Positions 20,180 through 31,471 are shown, counted from the first letter of the stretch. The stretch: DNA of 63,672 nt from Paenibacillus shirakamiensis (GCF_017874255.1 NZ_JAGGLD010000010.1:1-63672); one strand, 5' to 3'. Numbers and translations: made by a program. The notes: generated by a model from the sequence alone, not told the origin.

Positions 20180-20197
20180 CCGGACCTCTGGGTCCGG
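20180..20197 (+). repeat. Perfect 7-bp inverted repeat after rplK
   Basis: CCGGACC-TCTG-GGTCCGG begins 12 bases after the rplK stop codon. It lacks a T-run, so it looks like an intercistronic stem that may act in mRNA stability or processing rather than a terminator. Confidence 0.6.
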
Positions 20198-20204
20198 CCA
20201 ATAA

Positions 20205-20230
20205 GTGGGAGGAATATCCGCTAATACCAC
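20205..20230 (+). promoter_or_regulatory. Second L1-stalk-like hairpin before rplA
   Basis: GTGGGAGGA, loop ATA, TCC, then an asymmetric CGCTAATACCAC. The outer GTGG/CCAC stem, left GA bulge and AAUACCAC strand match 23S rRNA helix 76 closely. It ends seven bases before the rplA ribosome-binding site, so bound L1 could block initiation. Confidence 0.65.
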
Positions 20231-20246
20231 AAAGGAGGAAATTTTT

Positions 20247-20939
20247 ATGGCAAAACACGGTAAGAAATACCTTGAAGCTGTTAAGCTAATTGATAGCGAA
20301 GCAACTTACGAGCCTGCTGAAGCTGTTGATTTGGTAAAGAAAGCAGCAACTGCTAAATTTGATGAAACTGTCGAAGTTGCAGTACGTCTAGGTGTAGATC
20401 CTCGTAAACAAGACCAAGCTGTTCGTGGCGTAGTAGTATTGCCACACGGTACTGGTAAAACTCAACGCGTTCTTGTATTCGCTAAAGGCGAGAAAGCAAA
20501 AGAAGCGGAAGCTGCTGGAGCTGATTTCGTTGGTGATCAAGACGTTATTAACAAAATCCAACAAGGCTGGTTCGAATTCGATGTTTGCGTAGCAACACCG
20601 GATATGATGAGTGAAGTTGGTAAATTGGGTCGTCTTCTCGGGGGTAAAGGATTGATGCCTAACCCTAAAGCGGGAACAGTTACATTTGATGTAGCTAAAG
20701 CGGTTCAAGAAATCAAAGCGGGTAAAATTGAGTACCGTCTTGACAAAGCAGGACAAATTCATGCGCCAATTGGTAAAGTATCATTTGATGCTGCACAATT
20801 GAACGAGAACCTCAAAACTCTCGTAGATGCATTGAACCGGGCTAAACCGGCTGCTGCGAAGGGCGTTTACTTGAAGAACATTGCGGTATCATCCACAATG
20901 GGACCAAGTGCTCGTGTGAACACTGCATCTTACAAGTAA
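20247..20939 (+). CDS. rplA: 50S ribosomal protein L1
   Basis: Forms the mobile L1 stalk at the tRNA exit side of the large subunit and is a known autoregulator. Starts [16 protein letters not shown] and carries the signatures [18 protein letters not shown] and [15 protein letters not shown]. 230 residues. AAAGGAGGA precedes ATG 20247; the upstream open frame contains the hairpin and ribosome-binding site and is not coding. Confidence 0.97.
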   Translation: MAKHGKKYLEAVKLIDSEATYEPAEAVDLVKKAATAKFDETVEVAVRLGVDPRKQDQAVRGVVVLPHGTGKTQRVLVFAKGEKAKEAEAAGADFVGDQDVINKIQQGWFEFDVCVATPDMMSEVGKLGRLLGGKGLMPNPKAGTVTFDVAKAVQEIKAGKIEYRLDKAGQIHAPIGKVSFDAAQLNENLKTLVDALNRAKPAAAKGVYLKNIAVSSTMGPSARVNTASYK

Positions 20940-20970
20940 GAAATAGATACCTTTGGTAAATATTTCAGGG

Positions 20971-20999
20971 TTGACCTTGGGTTATCCCTCTGGTATAGT
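20971..20999 (+). promoter_or_regulatory. Promoter of the rplJL unit
   Basis: TTGACC, 17-bp spacer, TATAGT with TGG before it (extended -10). Near-ideal spacing; transcription would begin the L10 leader. Confidence 0.8.
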
Positions 21000-21005
21000 G
21001 AAGTG

Positions 21006-21163
21006 GTTGCATTGATTTCAATTAAATGTGAATATGCTTACCGTAGACAGTAGGTGCTGTAAAGCTTAATTTCCTACCGAGGTGTTGTGATAGAGTTTCG
21101 GAATTTGCAGTTTTCTGTAGATGATGATATATCAGGCCTTCGTGATTCTACGGAGGCTTTTTT
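21006..21163 (+). promoter_or_regulatory. Ribosomal protein L10 leader
   Basis: The leader between rplA and rplJ has the characteristic blocks of the Bacillota L10 leader: CCGTAGACAGTAGGTGCTG, then CTTAATTTCCTACCGAGGTG, ending in a terminator hairpin. In this family L10(L12)4 binds the leader and promotes termination. Confidence 0.82.
21136..21163 (+). terminator. Attenuator hairpin of the L10 leader
   Basis: GCCTTCGT pairs with ACGGAGGC (one wobble) around GATTCT and runs into six T. It ends about 135 bases before rplJ, so it must be read through for expression. Confidence 0.85.
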
Positions 21164-21299
21164 GATGGAGTTTTAGCAGGAGCTTTAATTTCATCAATGA
21201 ATCTTCCTAATATATACGGACTACCGATATGGCAGGAAAGTGGTAGGAGCAGCTCGTTGCTATCTTACCGCTTAGTTAATCTAACAGGAGGTGTACAGT

Positions 21300-21809
21300 G
21301 TGGCAAATGCAAAAGTGATTCAAGCTAAACAAGATGCCGTTGATGTAGTAACTGCTAAATTGCGCGAGAGCGTGACGACTGTTGTTGCTGATTACCGCGG
21401 TCTGAATGTTTCCCAAGTAACTGAACTTCGTAAACAGCTTCGCGAAGCTGGAGTCGAGTTCCAAGTACTGAAAAACTCGCTCGTTCGTCGTGCGACTGCA
21501 GCTGCTGAACTGTCTGAATTAGACGAAGTGTTGACTGGCCCTACGGCTATCGCATTTAGTACTAATGATGCAGTTGCTCCAGCTAAAATTCTTAACGACT
21601 TCGCTAAGAAAAATGAAGCTCTTCAATTAAAGGGTGGAGTGGTTGAAGGCCGTGTTGTTGGCGCAGACCAAATCAAAGCTCTTGCTGAACTACCTTCACG
21701 CGATGGACTTCTTTCTATGCTTCTCAGTGTGCTTCAAGCACCTGTGCGCAACTTCGCGCTTGCAGTTAAAGCTGTTGCTGAAAAAGATGAGAATAGCGCT
21801 AGCGCTTAA
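21300..21809 (+). CDS. rplJ: 50S ribosomal protein L10
   Basis: Base of the L7/L12 stalk; carries L12 dimers on its C-terminal helix. The start is GTG at 21300 ([15 protein letters not shown]): AGGAGG lies just upstream and an earlier GTG at 21291 overlaps that site. 169 residues. The N-domain block [22 protein letters not shown] is typical. Regulated by the leader hairpin. Confidence 0.96.
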   Translation: MANAKVIQAKQDAVDVVTAKLRESVTTVVADYRGLNVSQVTELRKQLREAGVEFQVLKNSLVRRATAAAELSELDEVLTGPTAIAFSTNDAVAPAKILNDFAKKNEALQLKGGVVEGRVVGADQIKALAELPSRDGLLSMLLSVLQAPVRNFALAVKAVAEKDENSASA

Positions 21810-21870
21810 TACTTCTCTAATTCAATTGATTTAACAAAAAAACTATAAATTATATAACGGAGGTTCTACC

Positions 21871-22230
21871 ATGAGTAAAGAAACAATTTTGGAAGAAATC
21901 AAAGGCATGACTGTTCTTGAACTTAACGATCTCGTTAAAGCAATCGAAGAAGAATTCGGCGTTACAGCTGCAGCACCAGTAGCAGCAGGCGGCGCAGTAG
22001 CAGCTGTAGAAGCTGAGCAAACTGAATTTGACGTAATTTTGACAGGCGCTGGCGCTTCCAAAATCAACGTTATCAAAGTAGTTCGCGAAATCACAGGTCT
22101 TGGCTTGAAAGAAGCAAAAGACTTGGTTGACAACGCTCCAAAAGCATTGAAAGAAAAAGTATCTAAAGAAGATGCTGATGCTGTAAAAGCTAAATTGGAA
22201 GAAGCAGGCGCTTCTGTAGAAGTGAAATAG
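21871..22230 (+). CDS. rplL: 50S ribosomal protein L7/L12
   Basis: Flexible stalk protein that recruits elongation factors. Short N-terminal dimerisation helix, an alanine-rich hinge ([16 protein letters not shown], about 34-50), and a C-terminal factor-binding domain with [20 protein letters not shown]. 119 residues. Alanine and lysine codons strongly favour A/T-ending forms, as in highly expressed genes. A strong terminator follows. Confidence 0.98.
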   Translation: MSKETILEEIKGMTVLELNDLVKAIEEEFGVTAAAPVAAGGAVAAVEAEQTEFDVILTGAGASKINVIKVVREITGLGLKEAKDLVDNAPKALKEKVSKEDADAVKAKLEEAGASVEVK

Positions 22231-22245
22231 TACCTGATTCATTCC

Positions 22246-22284
22246 ACAAACCCCTTGAAGAATATTCAAGGGGTTTGTTTTTTT
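22246..22284 (+). terminator. Terminator after rplL
   Basis: ACAAACCCCTTGAA pairs with TTCAAGGGGTTTGT around GAATA and continues into a run of seven T. It should separate rplJL from rpoBC, unlike the single operon in E. coli. Confidence 0.95.
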
Positions 22285-22333
22285 ATAGGTAGAGGGCATA
22301 GTAGAGATATACCAAAGGTAAGGTGGAGAATGG

Positions 22334-22930
22334 ATGCCGGATCATTATTATACAACTAAGCCGGATGCGGCTCATGACCGTAAATTATGGGATGTAGTTC
22401 TTCGTGGGAAGAAGCTTCGCTTTATTAGTGATGCTGGTGTTTTTTCTAAGTCTGGCATAGATTTTGGGAGTAAGGTTCTAATAGAAGCTATGGAGATTGA
22501 TGAGATAGATAAGGTCTTAGATGTGGGCTGTGGATATGGACCGATCGGTTTATCTGCGGCATTATTAGCACCTAAAGGTCAAGTCGTGATGGTCGATGTT
22601 AATGAACGTGCTGTTCATTTAGCTGCTGAAAATGCTGCTAGTAACGGAATACACAACGTACAAATAATTCAAAGTGATCTATTTGAAAAGTTGGATGGGC
22701 AGCAGTTCGATGTTATTTTAACGAATCCTCCAATACGTGCGGGAAAGCAGACGGTTCATGCAATTTTTGAAGGGGCGGCTGAGCGCTTAAAAACGAAGGG
22801 TTCACTTTGGGTTGTTATTCAAAAGAAACAAGGGGCGCCTTCAGCTTTGGAGAAGTTAGAAACAATATTCAATGAGGTAGATATTATCACCAAGGAAAAA
22901 GGGTATTGGATTATAAAAGCTATAAAATAA
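22334..22930 (+). CDS. RsmC-like class I SAM methyltransferase (YbxB family)
   Basis: Motif I VLDVGCGYGPIG, an acidic end of strand 2 (VMVDVNERA), and the nucleic-acid methyltransferase motif IV FDVILTNPPIRAG point to an N2-guanine rRNA methyltransferase of the RsmC/RlmG type. 198 residues, with an N-terminal YTTKPDAAHDRKLWDVVLRG block typical of YbxB. The substrate is not shown. It lies between rplL and rpoB as in B. subtilis; ATG has AGGTGGA upstream. Confidence 0.88.
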   Translation: MPDHYYTTKPDAAHDRKLWDVVLRGKKLRFISDAGVFSKSGIDFGSKVLIEAMEIDEIDKVLDVGCGYGPIGLSAALLAPKGQVVMVDVNERAVHLAAENAASNGIHNVQIIQSDLFEKLDGQQFDVILTNPPIRAGKQTVHAIFEGAAERLKTKGSLWVVIQKKQGAPSALEKLETIFNEVDIITKEKGYWIIKAIK

Positions 22931-22966
22931 ACCTGATATTCATGCATAAATAAGTTGAATTAACTA

Positions 22967-22995
22967 TTGACTTCGTTTTTTTGGTGTGGTATTAT
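22967..22995 (+). promoter_or_regulatory. Promoter of rpoBC
   Basis: TTGACT (22967-22972), 17-bp spacer, TATTAT (22990-22995). Lies about 300 bases before the rpoB start, leaving a long leader. Confidence 0.78.
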
Positions 22996-23297
22996 TATAA
23001 AATGTCAGTATTAGGATGCCCTAAATGGCTTTAGTATGCTGAAATGTCAAGCTTAATTTTTCGCTTCAGAAAGGTAGCAAATGCTGAATGCGTATATTAT
23101 GCATTATTTTGGCAAATCTATCGAATATGAGGACATCGACAGGAAAGGCACTAATAATGATGCTCTTTTTTCGAAGTTTTCGATAAGGGCTTTTCTTTAT
23201 TTGTGCGCGAACTCGTTTCTATGGACTTATTATATAGGTACAAACACGGGTTCGCAATGAATTTTTAAAGTGAGTAGATATGAGGGGTGAGTTTAAG
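22996..23297 (+). other. Structured leader of rpoB
   Basis: About 300 bases without a gene. The first part can fold: CAGTAT-AGGATGCC near 23005-23020 faces GGCTTTAGTATGCTG at 23027-23041. A terminator-like hairpin follows at 23162-23200. I see no start codon with a ribosome-binding site before 23298. Confidence 0.55.
23162..23200 (+). terminator. Terminator-like hairpin in the rpoB leader
   Basis: GCTCTT...AAGGGC (6 bp with one wobble) encloses a perfect TCGAA-GTT-TTCGA stem and runs into TTTTCTTTATTT. It sits between the promoter and rpoB, so it would work as an attenuator. Confidence 0.6.
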
Positions 23298-26200
23298 TTG
23301 GCAGGACATCTTGTTCAATATGGTCGACGCACTCGGCGCAGTTATGCGCGGATTAACGAGGTACTCGAGGTACCGAACCTGATTGAGATCCAGCAGAAAT
23401 CGTATGAATGGTTTTTGCAGGAAGGCCTTCGGGAAATGTTCCATGATATCTCGCCGATTCAGGATTTCACCGGCAATTTGATCTTGGAATTTATCGATTA
23501 CAGTCTGGGTGAACCGAAGTATACGGTAGACGATGCGAAAGAACGTGACGTAACGTATGCGGCTCCGCTAAGAGTGAAAGTCCGGCTCATTAATAAAGAA
23601 ACTGGCGAAGTCAAAGAGCAGGAAGTGTTTATGGGGGATTTCCCGCTAATGACAGACACCGGGACGTTCATTATCAATGGTGCAGAACGGGTTATTGTCA
23701 GCCAGTTGGTGCGCTCCCCTAGCGTCTATTTCAATACAAAAGTCGATAAGAATGGAAAGAGAAATTACACAGCTACAGTCATCCCTAACCGTGGAGCATG
23801 GCTAGAGCTTGAGACGGATGCGAAGGACATTATTTATGTTCGTATCGACCGTACGCGTAAAATTCCTGTTACTGTTCTGTTGCGAGCGCTGGGTTTTGGC
23901 ACGGATGCTGAAATTCTTGATTTGCTCGGAAACGATGAATATATTCGTAACACGCTTGACAAAGACAATACAGATTCTACGGAAAAAGCGCTCATTGAAA
24001 TCTATGAACGTCTTCGTCCGGGTGAACCGCCTACTTTGGATAATGCAAGAAGCCTGCTTGTAGCACGTTTTTTCGATCCTAAACGTTATGATCTTGCCAA
24101 TGTAGGGCGTTATAAGATCAACAAAAAGCTTCACATCAAAAACCGTCTATTTAACCAACGTCTTGCTGAGTCTTTAATCGACACCTCTACTGGTGAGATT
24201 ATTGCTGAAGCGGGTCAAATGGTAGATCGTCGTCTTTTGGATGAGATTTTAGAAAATTTGGAGAATGGTGTAGGTTTCAAAACATATCACGTAACGGCTG
24301 GTGTGCTTGAATCTGATGATGTACCACTTCAAACGATCGATGTTTTCTCTCCAATTGAAGATGGTAAGGTTGTAAAAGTGATTGCTAACCGTGATATCGA
24401 TAAGGCAGTTAAAAATATTACGCCTGCAGATATTATCTCCTCAATTAGCTATTTCATTAATCTATTGCATGGGATTGGAAGCACGGATGATATTGACCAT
24501 CTGGGTAACCGTCGTCTGCGTTCTGTTGGTGAATTGCTGCAGAATCAATTCCGTATTGGTCTATCCCGTATGGAACGTGTGGTTCGGGAGAGAATGTCGA
24601 TTCAGGATGCGAATGTAATAACTCCACAGGCTCTAATCAACATTAGACCCGTGATTGCATCGATTAAAGAGTTCTTTGGTTCCTCACAATTGTCTCAGTT
24701 TATGGATCAGACGAACCCATTGGCAGAACTTACGCATAAGCGTCGTTTATCTGCTCTAGGGCCCGGCGGTTTGACTCGTGAACGTGCGGGCATGGAAGTA
24801 CGTGACGTCCATCACTCTCACTATAGCCGGATGTGTCCTATCGAGACGCCGGAAGGTCCGAATATCGGTTTGATTAACTCCTTGTCTACATTTGCTCGCA
24901 TTAACGAGTATGGGTTCATTGAAGCGCCATATCGTTGGGTGGATCCGAAGACAGGTATTGTAACCAAGCAAATATCCTACCTTACAGCGGATGAAGAAGA
25001 TAACTATGTAATTGCGCAGGCTAACGTTGAGTTGAATGAAGATGGCTCCTTTAAAGATGAACAGGTTATTGTTCGTTATAATAAGCAGTCAGATAACATT
25101 TTGACCATGCCTAGTGACCGTGTTGACTACATGGATATCTCACCTAAACAGGTTGTATCTGTAGCAACAGCCTTAATTCCTTTCTTGGAAAACGATGACT
25201 CTAACCGTGCCTTGATGGGTTCAAACATGCAGCGTCAAGCCGTTCCATTATTAATCCCGAAAGCTCCGCTAGTTGGAACAGGGATGGAACATAAATCCGC
25301 TAAGGATTCAGGCGTATGCGTTGTTGCCAAGCATGACGGTATAATTGAACGTTCAGCTGCTAATGAAATCTGGCTTCGCCGGGTTGAGACAGTAGAAGGT
25401 AAGGAAGTCAAAGGTGACCTTGTTAAGTATAAATTACACAAATTTATGCGTTCGAACCAAGGAACATGTATTAACCAACGCCCAATTGTAAAACGTGGAG
25501 AGTTTGTCAAAGCAGGTGATATTCTTGCAGATGGTCCTTCCACTGAGATGGGTGAACTAGCTCTAGGGCGGAACGTAGTCGTTGCCTTCATGACTTGGGA
25601 AGGTTACAACTATGAGGATGCTATTCTACTGAGTGAGAAATTGGTTAAAGAAGACGTTTATACTTCAATTCATATTGAAGAATATGAATCTGAAGCTCGA
25701 GATACAAAGCTTGGACCTGAGGAGATCACTCGTGATATTCCTAATGTCGGTGAAGAAGCGCTTCGTAATTTGGATGAGCGCGGAATTATCCGTGTAGGTG
25801 CTGAGATTGGTGCTGGAGATATTCTCGTTGGTAAAGTTACACCTAAGGGTGTTACAGAGCTTACAGCAGAAGAACGTTTGCTGCATGCGATCTTCGGTGA
25901 GAAGGCGCGTGAAGTTCGTGATACTTCCCTACGCGTGCCGCATGGTACAGATGGAATTGTAGTCGACGTTAAAGTGTTTACGCGTGAGAATGGTGATGAA
26001 TTGCCGCCAGGCGTGAATCAACTTGTTCGTGCATACATTGCCCAAAAACGTAAAATTTCTGAAGGCGACAAGATGGCTGGACGTCATGGTAATAAGGGTG
26101 TCGTAGCTCGTATCCTTCCAGAAGAAGATATGCCTTTCTTGCCAGATGGAACGCCAGTACAAGTAGTGCTTAACCCGCTAGGGGTTCCTTCACGGATGAA

Positions 26201-26843
26201 TATCGGACAGGTGCTTGAAGTTCACATTGGTATGGCAGCTATGCACTTGGGAATTCATGTAGCTACGCCAGTATTTGATGGAGCGCACGAGTACGACGTA
26301 TTCGATACGATGGAAGAAGCTGGTATGCAGCGGAATGGTAAGACTATTCTATATGACGGACGTACTGGGGATTGCTTCGAACGTGAAGTAACCGTAGGTG
26401 TCATGCATATGATCAAGCTGGCGCACATGGTTGATGATAAAATCCATGCCCGCTCCACAGGTCCTTACTCACTCGTTACGCAACAGCCATTGGGTGGTAA
26501 AGCTCAATTTGGTGGTCAACGTTTCGGGGAAATGGAAGTATGGGCGCTTGAGGCGTATGGTGCGGCTTATACACTGCAAGAAATTCTTACTGTCAAATCC
26601 GATGACGTGGTTGGACGGGTGAAAACCTATGAATCTATTGTCAAAGGTGAAAATGTACCTGAGCCAGGGGTTCCAGAATCCTTCAAGGTATTAATTAAAG
26701 AACTTCAAAGCTTAGGAATGGACGTTAAGATCCTAAGTGGAGATGAAAAAGAGATTGAAATGCGTGAAATTGACGATGAAGAGGATGCAGCAGGTGACAA
26801 ACTCAGTTTGAATCTTGAAGGCTCCGAAGTCGGCGTAGAATAG
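23298..26843 (+). CDS. rpoB: RNA polymerase subunit beta
   Basis: Catalytic subunit of RNA polymerase with beta'. Almost collinear with the B. subtilis protein; 1181 residues. I chose TTG at 23298 ([19 protein letters not shown]), aligned with the known N-terminus and preceded by a G-rich ribosome-binding site; an ATG at 23280 precedes that site. The rifampicin pocket reads [18 protein letters not shown] then [13 protein letters not shown], with no known resistance substitution. The C-terminus is short and acidic. Confidence 0.98.
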   Translation: MAGHLVQYGRRTRRSYARINEVLEVPNLIEIQQKSYEWFLQEGLREMFHDISPIQDFTGNLILEFIDYSLGEPKYTVDDAKERDVTYAAPLRVKVRLINKETGEVKEQEVFMGDFPLMTDTGTFIINGAERVIVSQLVRSPSVYFNTKVDKNGKRNYTATVIPNRGAWLELETDAKDIIYVRIDRTRKIPVTVLLRALGFGTDAEILDLLGNDEYIRNTLDKDNTDSTEKALIEIYERLRPGEPPTLDNARSLLVARFFDPKRYDLANVGRYKINKKLHIKNRLFNQRLAESLIDTSTGEIIAEAGQMVDRRLLDEILENLENGVGFKTYHVTAGVLESDDVPLQTIDVFSPIEDGKVVKVIANRDIDKAVKNITPADIISSISYFINLLHGIGSTDDIDHLGNRRLRSVGELLQNQFRIGLSRMERVVRERMSIQDANVITPQALINIRPVIASIKEFFGSSQLSQFMDQTNPLAELTHKRRLSALGPGGLTRERAGMEVRDVHHSHYSRMCPIETPEGPNIGLINSLSTFARINEYGFIEAPYRWVDPKTGIVTKQISYLTADEEDNYVIAQANVELNEDGSFKDEQVIVRYNKQSDNILTMPSDRVDYMDISPKQVVSVATALIPFLENDDSNRALMGSNMQRQAVPLLIPKAPLVGTGMEHKSAKDSGVCVVAKHDGIIERSAANEIWLRRVETVEGKEVKGDLVKYKLHKFMRSNQGTCINQRPIVKRGEFVKAGDILADGPSTEMGELALGRNVVVAFMTWEGYNYEDAILLSEKLVKEDVYTSIHIEEYESEARDTKLGPEEITRDIPNVGEEALRNLDERGIIRVGAEIGAGDILVGKVTPKGVTELTAEERLLHAIFGEKAREVRDTSLRVPHGTDGIVVDVKVFTRENGDELPPGVNQLVRAYIAQKRKISEGDKMAGRHGNKGVVARILPEEDMPFLPDGTPVQVVLNPLGVPSRMNIGQVLEVHIGMAAMHLGIHVATPVFDGAHEYDVFDTMEEAGMQRNGKTILYDGRTGDCFEREVTVGVMHMIKLAHMVDDKIHARSTGPYSLVTQQPLGGKAQFGGQRFGEMEVWALEAYGAAYTLQEILTVKSDDVVGRVKTYESIVKGENVPEPGVPESFKVLIKELQSLGMDVKILSGDEKEIEMREIDDEEDAAGDKLSLNLEGSEVGVE

Positions 26844-26880
26844 ATTTATAAATCAGGATTTGGTTAAGGAGGGATGCTCT

Positions 26881-29800
26881 TTGTTGGACGTTAACAATTT
26901 CGAGTTTATGAAAATTGGGCTTGCTTCCCCAGAAAAAATTCGTTCTTGGTCCCGCGGAGAAGTGAAGAAACCGGAGACGATTAACTATCGTACGCTGAAG
27001 CCGGAGAAAGAAGGCCTCTTCTGCGAGAAAATTTTCGGACCTACTAAGGACTGGGAATGTCACTGCGGTAAGTACAAACGTGTTCGCTATAAAGGAGTTG
27101 TCTGCGATCGATGTGGTGTTGAGGTAACTCGCGCTAAAGTTCGTCGTGAACGCATGGGACACATTGAACTTGCAGCACCGGTTTCGCACATCTGGTATTT
27201 CAAAGGGATTCCAAGCCGTATGGGTCTGGCTTTGGATATGTCCCCTAGATCTCTTGAAGAGATCATCTATTTTGCATCTTATGTAGTAACTGATCCTGGC
27301 GACACGCCGCTTGAGAAAAAGCAGCTATTGTCCGAAAAAGAATACCGTAGCTACCGTGAAAAATACGGCTACGGTTTCCATGCGGGCATGGGTGCAGAAG
27401 CTGTGAAAAAACTTCTTCAAGATATCGATGTGGATAAGGAACTAGATTTCTTAAAAGAAGAACTTCGTACAGCGCAAGGGCAACGTCGTAATCGTGCTAT
27501 CAAACGCCTTGAAGTGATTGAGGCTTTCCGTAATTCCGGCAATGAGCCGGAGTGGATGATCCTAGACGTACTTCCGGTCATCCCTCCGGAACTGCGTCCT
27601 ATGGTACAGCTAGATGGAGGACGTTTTGCAACGTCTGACTTGAATGACCTTTATCGCCGTGTAATTAACCGGAATAACCGTCTAAAACGTCTTCTAGACT
27701 TAGGCGCACCTGATATTATCGTTCAAAATGAGAAGCGGATGCTGCAAGAAGCAGTAGATGCTCTTATTGATAACGGTCGTCGTGGACGCCCTGTAACTGG
27801 ACCGGGTAACCGTCCTTTGAAATCTCTCAGCCACATGTTGAAAGGTAAACAAGGACGTTTCCGTCAGAACTTGCTCGGTAAACGGGTAGATTACTCTGGT
27901 CGTTCCGTTATCGTGGTGGGTCCTTACCTGAAGATGTATCAATGTGGTCTTCCTAAAGAGATGGCATTGGAACTTTTCAAACCATTCGTTATGAAAGAAT
28001 TGGTTAACAAAGGCTTGGCTCATAATATCAAGAGCGCGAAACGTAAAGTTGAACGCGTAAGTCCTGAAGTCTGGGATGTTCTTGAAGAAGTAATTAAGGA
28101 GCACCCGGTTCTGCTGAACCGTGCACCTACATTGCATAGATTGGGTATTCAAGCGTTCGAACCGATTCTAGTTGAGGGACGCGCTATTCGTCTTCACCCG
28201 CTCGTATGTACGGCTTATAATGCCGACTTCGATGGTGACCAAATGGCTGTTCACGTTCCCCTTTCCGCTGAGGCTCAGGCTGAAGCACGTATACTGATGC
28301 TTGCTTCGGGTAACATTTTGAACCCTAAAGATGGTAAGCCAGTTGTTACACCTTCTCAAGATATGGTCCTTGGATCATTCTACTTGACCATGGATGACAA
28401 CCAATCTAAAGGTTCAGGCATGCTTCTTGGTAGTATGAACGAAGCGGTCTCTGCCTACCAACGTGGTGCTGCAGCTCTTCATGCTCGTGTAGTTATACCT
28501 GCAAAAGCATTGAAAAAGGATGGCTTCACTCCGGAACAACAGAATGCGTTGCTAGTAACTACGATCGGGAAAATCATTTTCAACGAAATCTTCCCATCTA
28601 GTTTCCCATATATCAATGAAGCTACCCGTGATAACTTGTTCAATGGTACACCAGATCACTACTTCATCCATGAAAAGGGTGCAGATATTGCTGCCCGAAT
28701 TCAAGATCCAGCTATTGCTGGAGCAGTGGGTAAAGAGTATCTCGGTTCCATCATTGCACGTTGTTTCGAAACTTATCACACTACCGAAACGTCTGTGATT
28801 CTCGATAGAATCAAACAACTCGGATTCACATACTCTACACGTGCGGGTGTCAGTATCGCCGTGTCGGACGTAATTGTACCTGAGGAAAAGAAAAACATCA
28901 TGCGTGAATCTGATGAAAAAGTACGCGTTGTTACGAATCAGTATCGTCGCGGATTGATTACAGATGAGGAACGTTATGACCGAGTTATCGATATCTGGTC
29001 CAAATCGAAAGATCAACTTACAGAAGTTCTGATGAGATCCATGGATCGCTTCAATTCCATCATGTTGATGGTAGATTCCAAGGCTCGGGGTAACAAATCC
29101 CAAATTACGCAGCTAGGTGGTATGCGTGGTTTGATGGCAACTCCATCGGGTCGGATTTATGAGCTTCCAATTAAGGCGAACTTCCGTGAAGGTCTGACGG
29201 TATTGGAATACTTTATCTCCACGCACGGAGCACGTAAAGGTCTTGCCGATACAGCTCTTCGTACGGCGGATTCCGGTTATCTTACACGTCGTTTGGTTGA
29301 CGTAGCACAAGATGTTATTGTTCGCGAAGACAACTGCGGAACAGACAAAGGAATCAGTGTCTCCCGTATTCAAGATGGTAAAGAAATCATTGAAGATCTC
29401 TTTGACCGTATTGAAGGTCGTTATTCCTTTGAGACAATCAAACATCCGCAATCTGGGGAGATTATCGTTCATCGTAATGAATTAATTGACACAGATAAAG
29501 CAAACGCGATTGTGAACGCGGGGATTGAGAAACTTCAAATTCGTTCTGTTCTTAGTTGCCGTGCAAGACATGGTGTGTGTAAGAAATGTTATGGTCGTAA
29601 CTTGGCTACAGGTAAATTCGTTGAGATTGGCGAAGCCGTGGGAATCATTGCTGCACAATCCATCGGGGAACCAGGAACACAGCTTACCATGCGTACGTTC
29701 CATACCGGGGGGGTTGCCGGAGACGACATCACTCAAGGTTTGCCGCGTATTCAGGAGCTGTTTGAAGCTCGGAATCCAAAAGGTCAAGCTACAATCAGTG

Positions 29801-30495
29801 AGCTTGATGGGGTAGTTAAGGAAATTCGCGAGACTAAGGATCGTCGTGAAATTGAGATCCAAGGTGAAGCAGAAACCAAGACTTATTCCGTTACTTATGG
29901 ATCACGTCTTCGTGTTGTTGAAGGTCAAGAAATCGAAGCGGGCGATGAGCTCACAGATGGTTCAATTGATCCTAAAGAAATTCTTCGCATCAAAGGTATC
30001 CGTGGCGTACAGAACTATATTTTACAAGAAGTTCAACGCGTATACCGTAACCAAGGCGTAGAAATCAACGACAAACACGTAGAAGTAATGATCAAACAAA
30101 TGTTGCGCAAACTTCGGATCGTGGATGCAGGGGGTACTACACTTCTTCCTGGTGCATTCGTCGATATTCATGAATATGAAGCGGCGAATATGGAAGCGAT
30201 TATGGCAGATAAAGAACCAGCTGTGGCTAAACCTGTACTTCTAGGGATTACCAAAGCCTCTCTTGAAACGGATTCCTTCTTGTCCGCAGCATCATTCCAA
30301 GAAACGACTCGTGTTCTTACGGATGCAGCTATCAAAGGTAAAGTTGATAAACTTCTCGGCCTTAAAGAGAATGTTATCATCGGTAAGCTTATACCTGCAG
30401 GTACAGGAATGCATAGATACCGTAGTATTGAATTTGATGATCAAGCTGAAGGCAGTGCAACTGAAGGAAGCTTAGAGCCGGTATCCGTAGAGTAA
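26881..30495 (+). CDS. rpoC: RNA polymerase subunit beta'
   Basis: Carries the active-site metal loop [12 protein letters not shown] and the N-terminal zinc-binding site (ECHCGKYKR with [10 protein letters not shown]). A second Cys cluster lies at [19 protein letters not shown] at 26881 is set by AAGGAGG at 26866-26872 and matches the B. subtilis start MLDVNNFE; product 1204 residues. It starts 37 bases after rpoB. The trigger-loop region [20 protein letters not shown] is intact. Confidence 0.98.
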   Translation: MLDVNNFEFMKIGLASPEKIRSWSRGEVKKPETINYRTLKPEKEGLFCEKIFGPTKDWECHCGKYKRVRYKGVVCDRCGVEVTRAKVRRERMGHIELAAPVSHIWYFKGIPSRMGLALDMSPRSLEEIIYFASYVVTDPGDTPLEKKQLLSEKEYRSYREKYGYGFHAGMGAEAVKKLLQDIDVDKELDFLKEELRTAQGQRRNRAIKRLEVIEAFRNSGNEPEWMILDVLPVIPPELRPMVQLDGGRFATSDLNDLYRRVINRNNRLKRLLDLGAPDIIVQNEKRMLQEAVDALIDNGRRGRPVTGPGNRPLKSLSHMLKGKQGRFRQNLLGKRVDYSGRSVIVVGPYLKMYQCGLPKEMALELFKPFVMKELVNKGLAHNIKSAKRKVERVSPEVWDVLEEVIKEHPVLLNRAPTLHRLGIQAFEPILVEGRAIRLHPLVCTAYNADFDGDQMAVHVPLSAEAQAEARILMLASGNILNPKDGKPVVTPSQDMVLGSFYLTMDDNQSKGSGMLLGSMNEAVSAYQRGAAALHARVVIPAKALKKDGFTPEQQNALLVTTIGKIIFNEIFPSSFPYINEATRDNLFNGTPDHYFIHEKGADIAARIQDPAIAGAVGKEYLGSIIARCFETYHTTETSVILDRIKQLGFTYSTRAGVSIAVSDVIVPEEKKNIMRESDEKVRVVTNQYRRGLITDEERYDRVIDIWSKSKDQLTEVLMRSMDRFNSIMLMVDSKARGNKSQITQLGGMRGLMATPSGRIYELPIKANFREGLTVLEYFISTHGARKGLADTALRTADSGYLTRRLVDVAQDVIVREDNCGTDKGISVSRIQDGKEIIEDLFDRIEGRYSFETIKHPQSGEIIVHRNELIDTDKANAIVNAGIEKLQIRSVLSCRARHGVCKKCYGRNLATGKFVEIGEAVGIIAAQSIGEPGTQLTMRTFHTGGVAGDDITQGLPRIQELFEARNPKGQATISELDGVVKEIRETKDRREIEIQGEAETKTYSVTYGSRLRVVEGQEIEAGDELTDGSIDPKEILRIKGIRGVQNYILQEVQRVYRNQGVEINDKHVEVMIKQMLRKLRIVDAGGTTLLPGAFVDIHEYEAANMEAIMADKEPAVAKPVLLGITKASLETDSFLSAASFQETTRVLTDAAIKGKVDKLLGLKENVIIGKLIPAGTGMHRYRSIEFDDQAEGSATEGSLEPVSVE

Positions 30496-30580
30496 TAAAT
30501 TAAAAGCATTAGAGCTGCCTAGGTAAAACATTTTAATGTATATCTAGGTACTCTATTGCATTTAATATATTGATATTTGC

Positions 30581-30609
30581 TTGACATCGCCCAACAGGGG
30601 TGCTAATAT
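30581..30609 (+). promoter_or_regulatory. Promoter of the str operon
   Basis: Perfect TTGACA, 17-bp spacer and TAATAT, 55 bases before the L7Ae-type gene. No terminator is evident between rpoC and this promoter, so read-through is also possible. Confidence 0.85.
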
Positions 30610-30663
30610 AGCAAAGGTGCGTGAGTAAAGGTATTATCCTTTATTGCTGGAGGTATCGTAACG

Positions 30664-30915
30664 ATGTCTGATCATAGAGGTTTACTAACTGCGCATGTCA
30701 AGATCGGAGCCAAACAAACAGCGAAAGCTATTGAACATGGTGAGGTCGATGAAGTATATATAGCTCAAGATGCAGATCCGCGTATTACGTCAAAGATCAT
30801 TGGGCTTTGCACAAAACTATCAATTCAGGTAACATATGTCGATACGATGAAAGAACTCGGGAAAGCATGTGGAATTGATGTAGGGGCGGCCGTGGTCGCG
30901 ATTGTAAAACAATAA
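30664..30915 (+). CDS. rplGB: L7Ae-type ribosomal protein (YbxF/RplGB)
   Basis: 83 residues of the L7Ae/L30e/S12e fold, which binds kink-turn RNA. The family core VDEVYIAQDADPRITSKIIGLC and the C-terminal GKACGIDVGAAVVAIV are clear. B. subtilis has the same gene between rpoC and rpsL, where its protein binds K-turns in vitro. ATG has GGAGG nearby. It likely co-transcribes with rpsL. Confidence 0.92.
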   Translation: MSDHRGLLTAHVKIGAKQTAKAIEHGEVDEVYIAQDADPRITSKIIGLCTKLSIQVTYVDTMKELGKACGIDVGAAVVAIVKQ

Positions 30916-31051
30916 TGGTTTGAAATGTTTTTGCTACTGGCGAAAGCCTGTGGCAGAAACTTTCCTTTGTTCTTTTATGAACCGCCTGGGTCTGTGGGCT
31001 TAATAAAAAGGTTTGTAAAGACGAAAATTTGAGGAAGGGGGTGGCAACAAC

Positions 31052-31471
31052 ATGCCAACAATTAACCAACTAGTGCGTAAAGGCCGTCAAGCCAAAATCG
31101 AGAAATCTAAATCACCTGCACTTCAAAAGGGGTACAATGCCCTTAAGCGTGAGACTACAGATTTGAGTGCTCCACAAAAACGTGGTGTATGTACTCGTGT
31201 AGGTACAATGACGCCGCGGAAACCAAACTCCGCACTTCGTAAATATGCTCGTGTTCGTTTGACTAACCGTCTTGAGGTTACAGCTTACATTCCGGGTATT
31301 GGACACAACTTGCAAGAGCACAGTGTCGTTTTGATCCGTGGAGGTAAAGTAAAAGACCTTGCGGGAGTTCGTTATCATATCGTTCGCGGAGCTTTGGATA
31401 CAGCTGGAGTTAACAACCGTATGCAAGCTCGTTCGAAATATGGTGCAAAGCGTCCTAAAGCTAAAAAGTAA
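31052..31471 (+). CDS. rpsL: 30S ribosomal protein S12
   Basis: Decoding-centre protein, 139 residues, with the family block [11 protein letters not shown]. Two positions are unusual. Residue 56, in [11 protein letters not shown], is Arg (codon CGG); it is Lys in B. subtilis and E. coli. Residue 104, in [10 protein letters not shown], is Ala (GCG) where both have Pro. Arg at the first site is a well-known streptomycin-resistance substitution in other bacteria. Everything else looks normal, and K101 is kept. Start has a GGAAGGGGGTG site. Confidence 0.98.
   Translation: MPTINQLVRKGRQAKIEKSKSPALQKGYNALKRETTDLSAPQKRGVCTRVGTMTPRKPNSALRKYARVRLTNRLEVTAYIPGIGHNLQEHSVVLIRGGKVKDLAGVRYHIVRGALDTAGVNNRMQARSKYGAKRPKAKK

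Noticed and set aside
24660..24790. Rifampicin-resistance change in rpoB
   Set aside because: The pocket residues ([20 protein letters not shown]) are as in sensitive bacteria.
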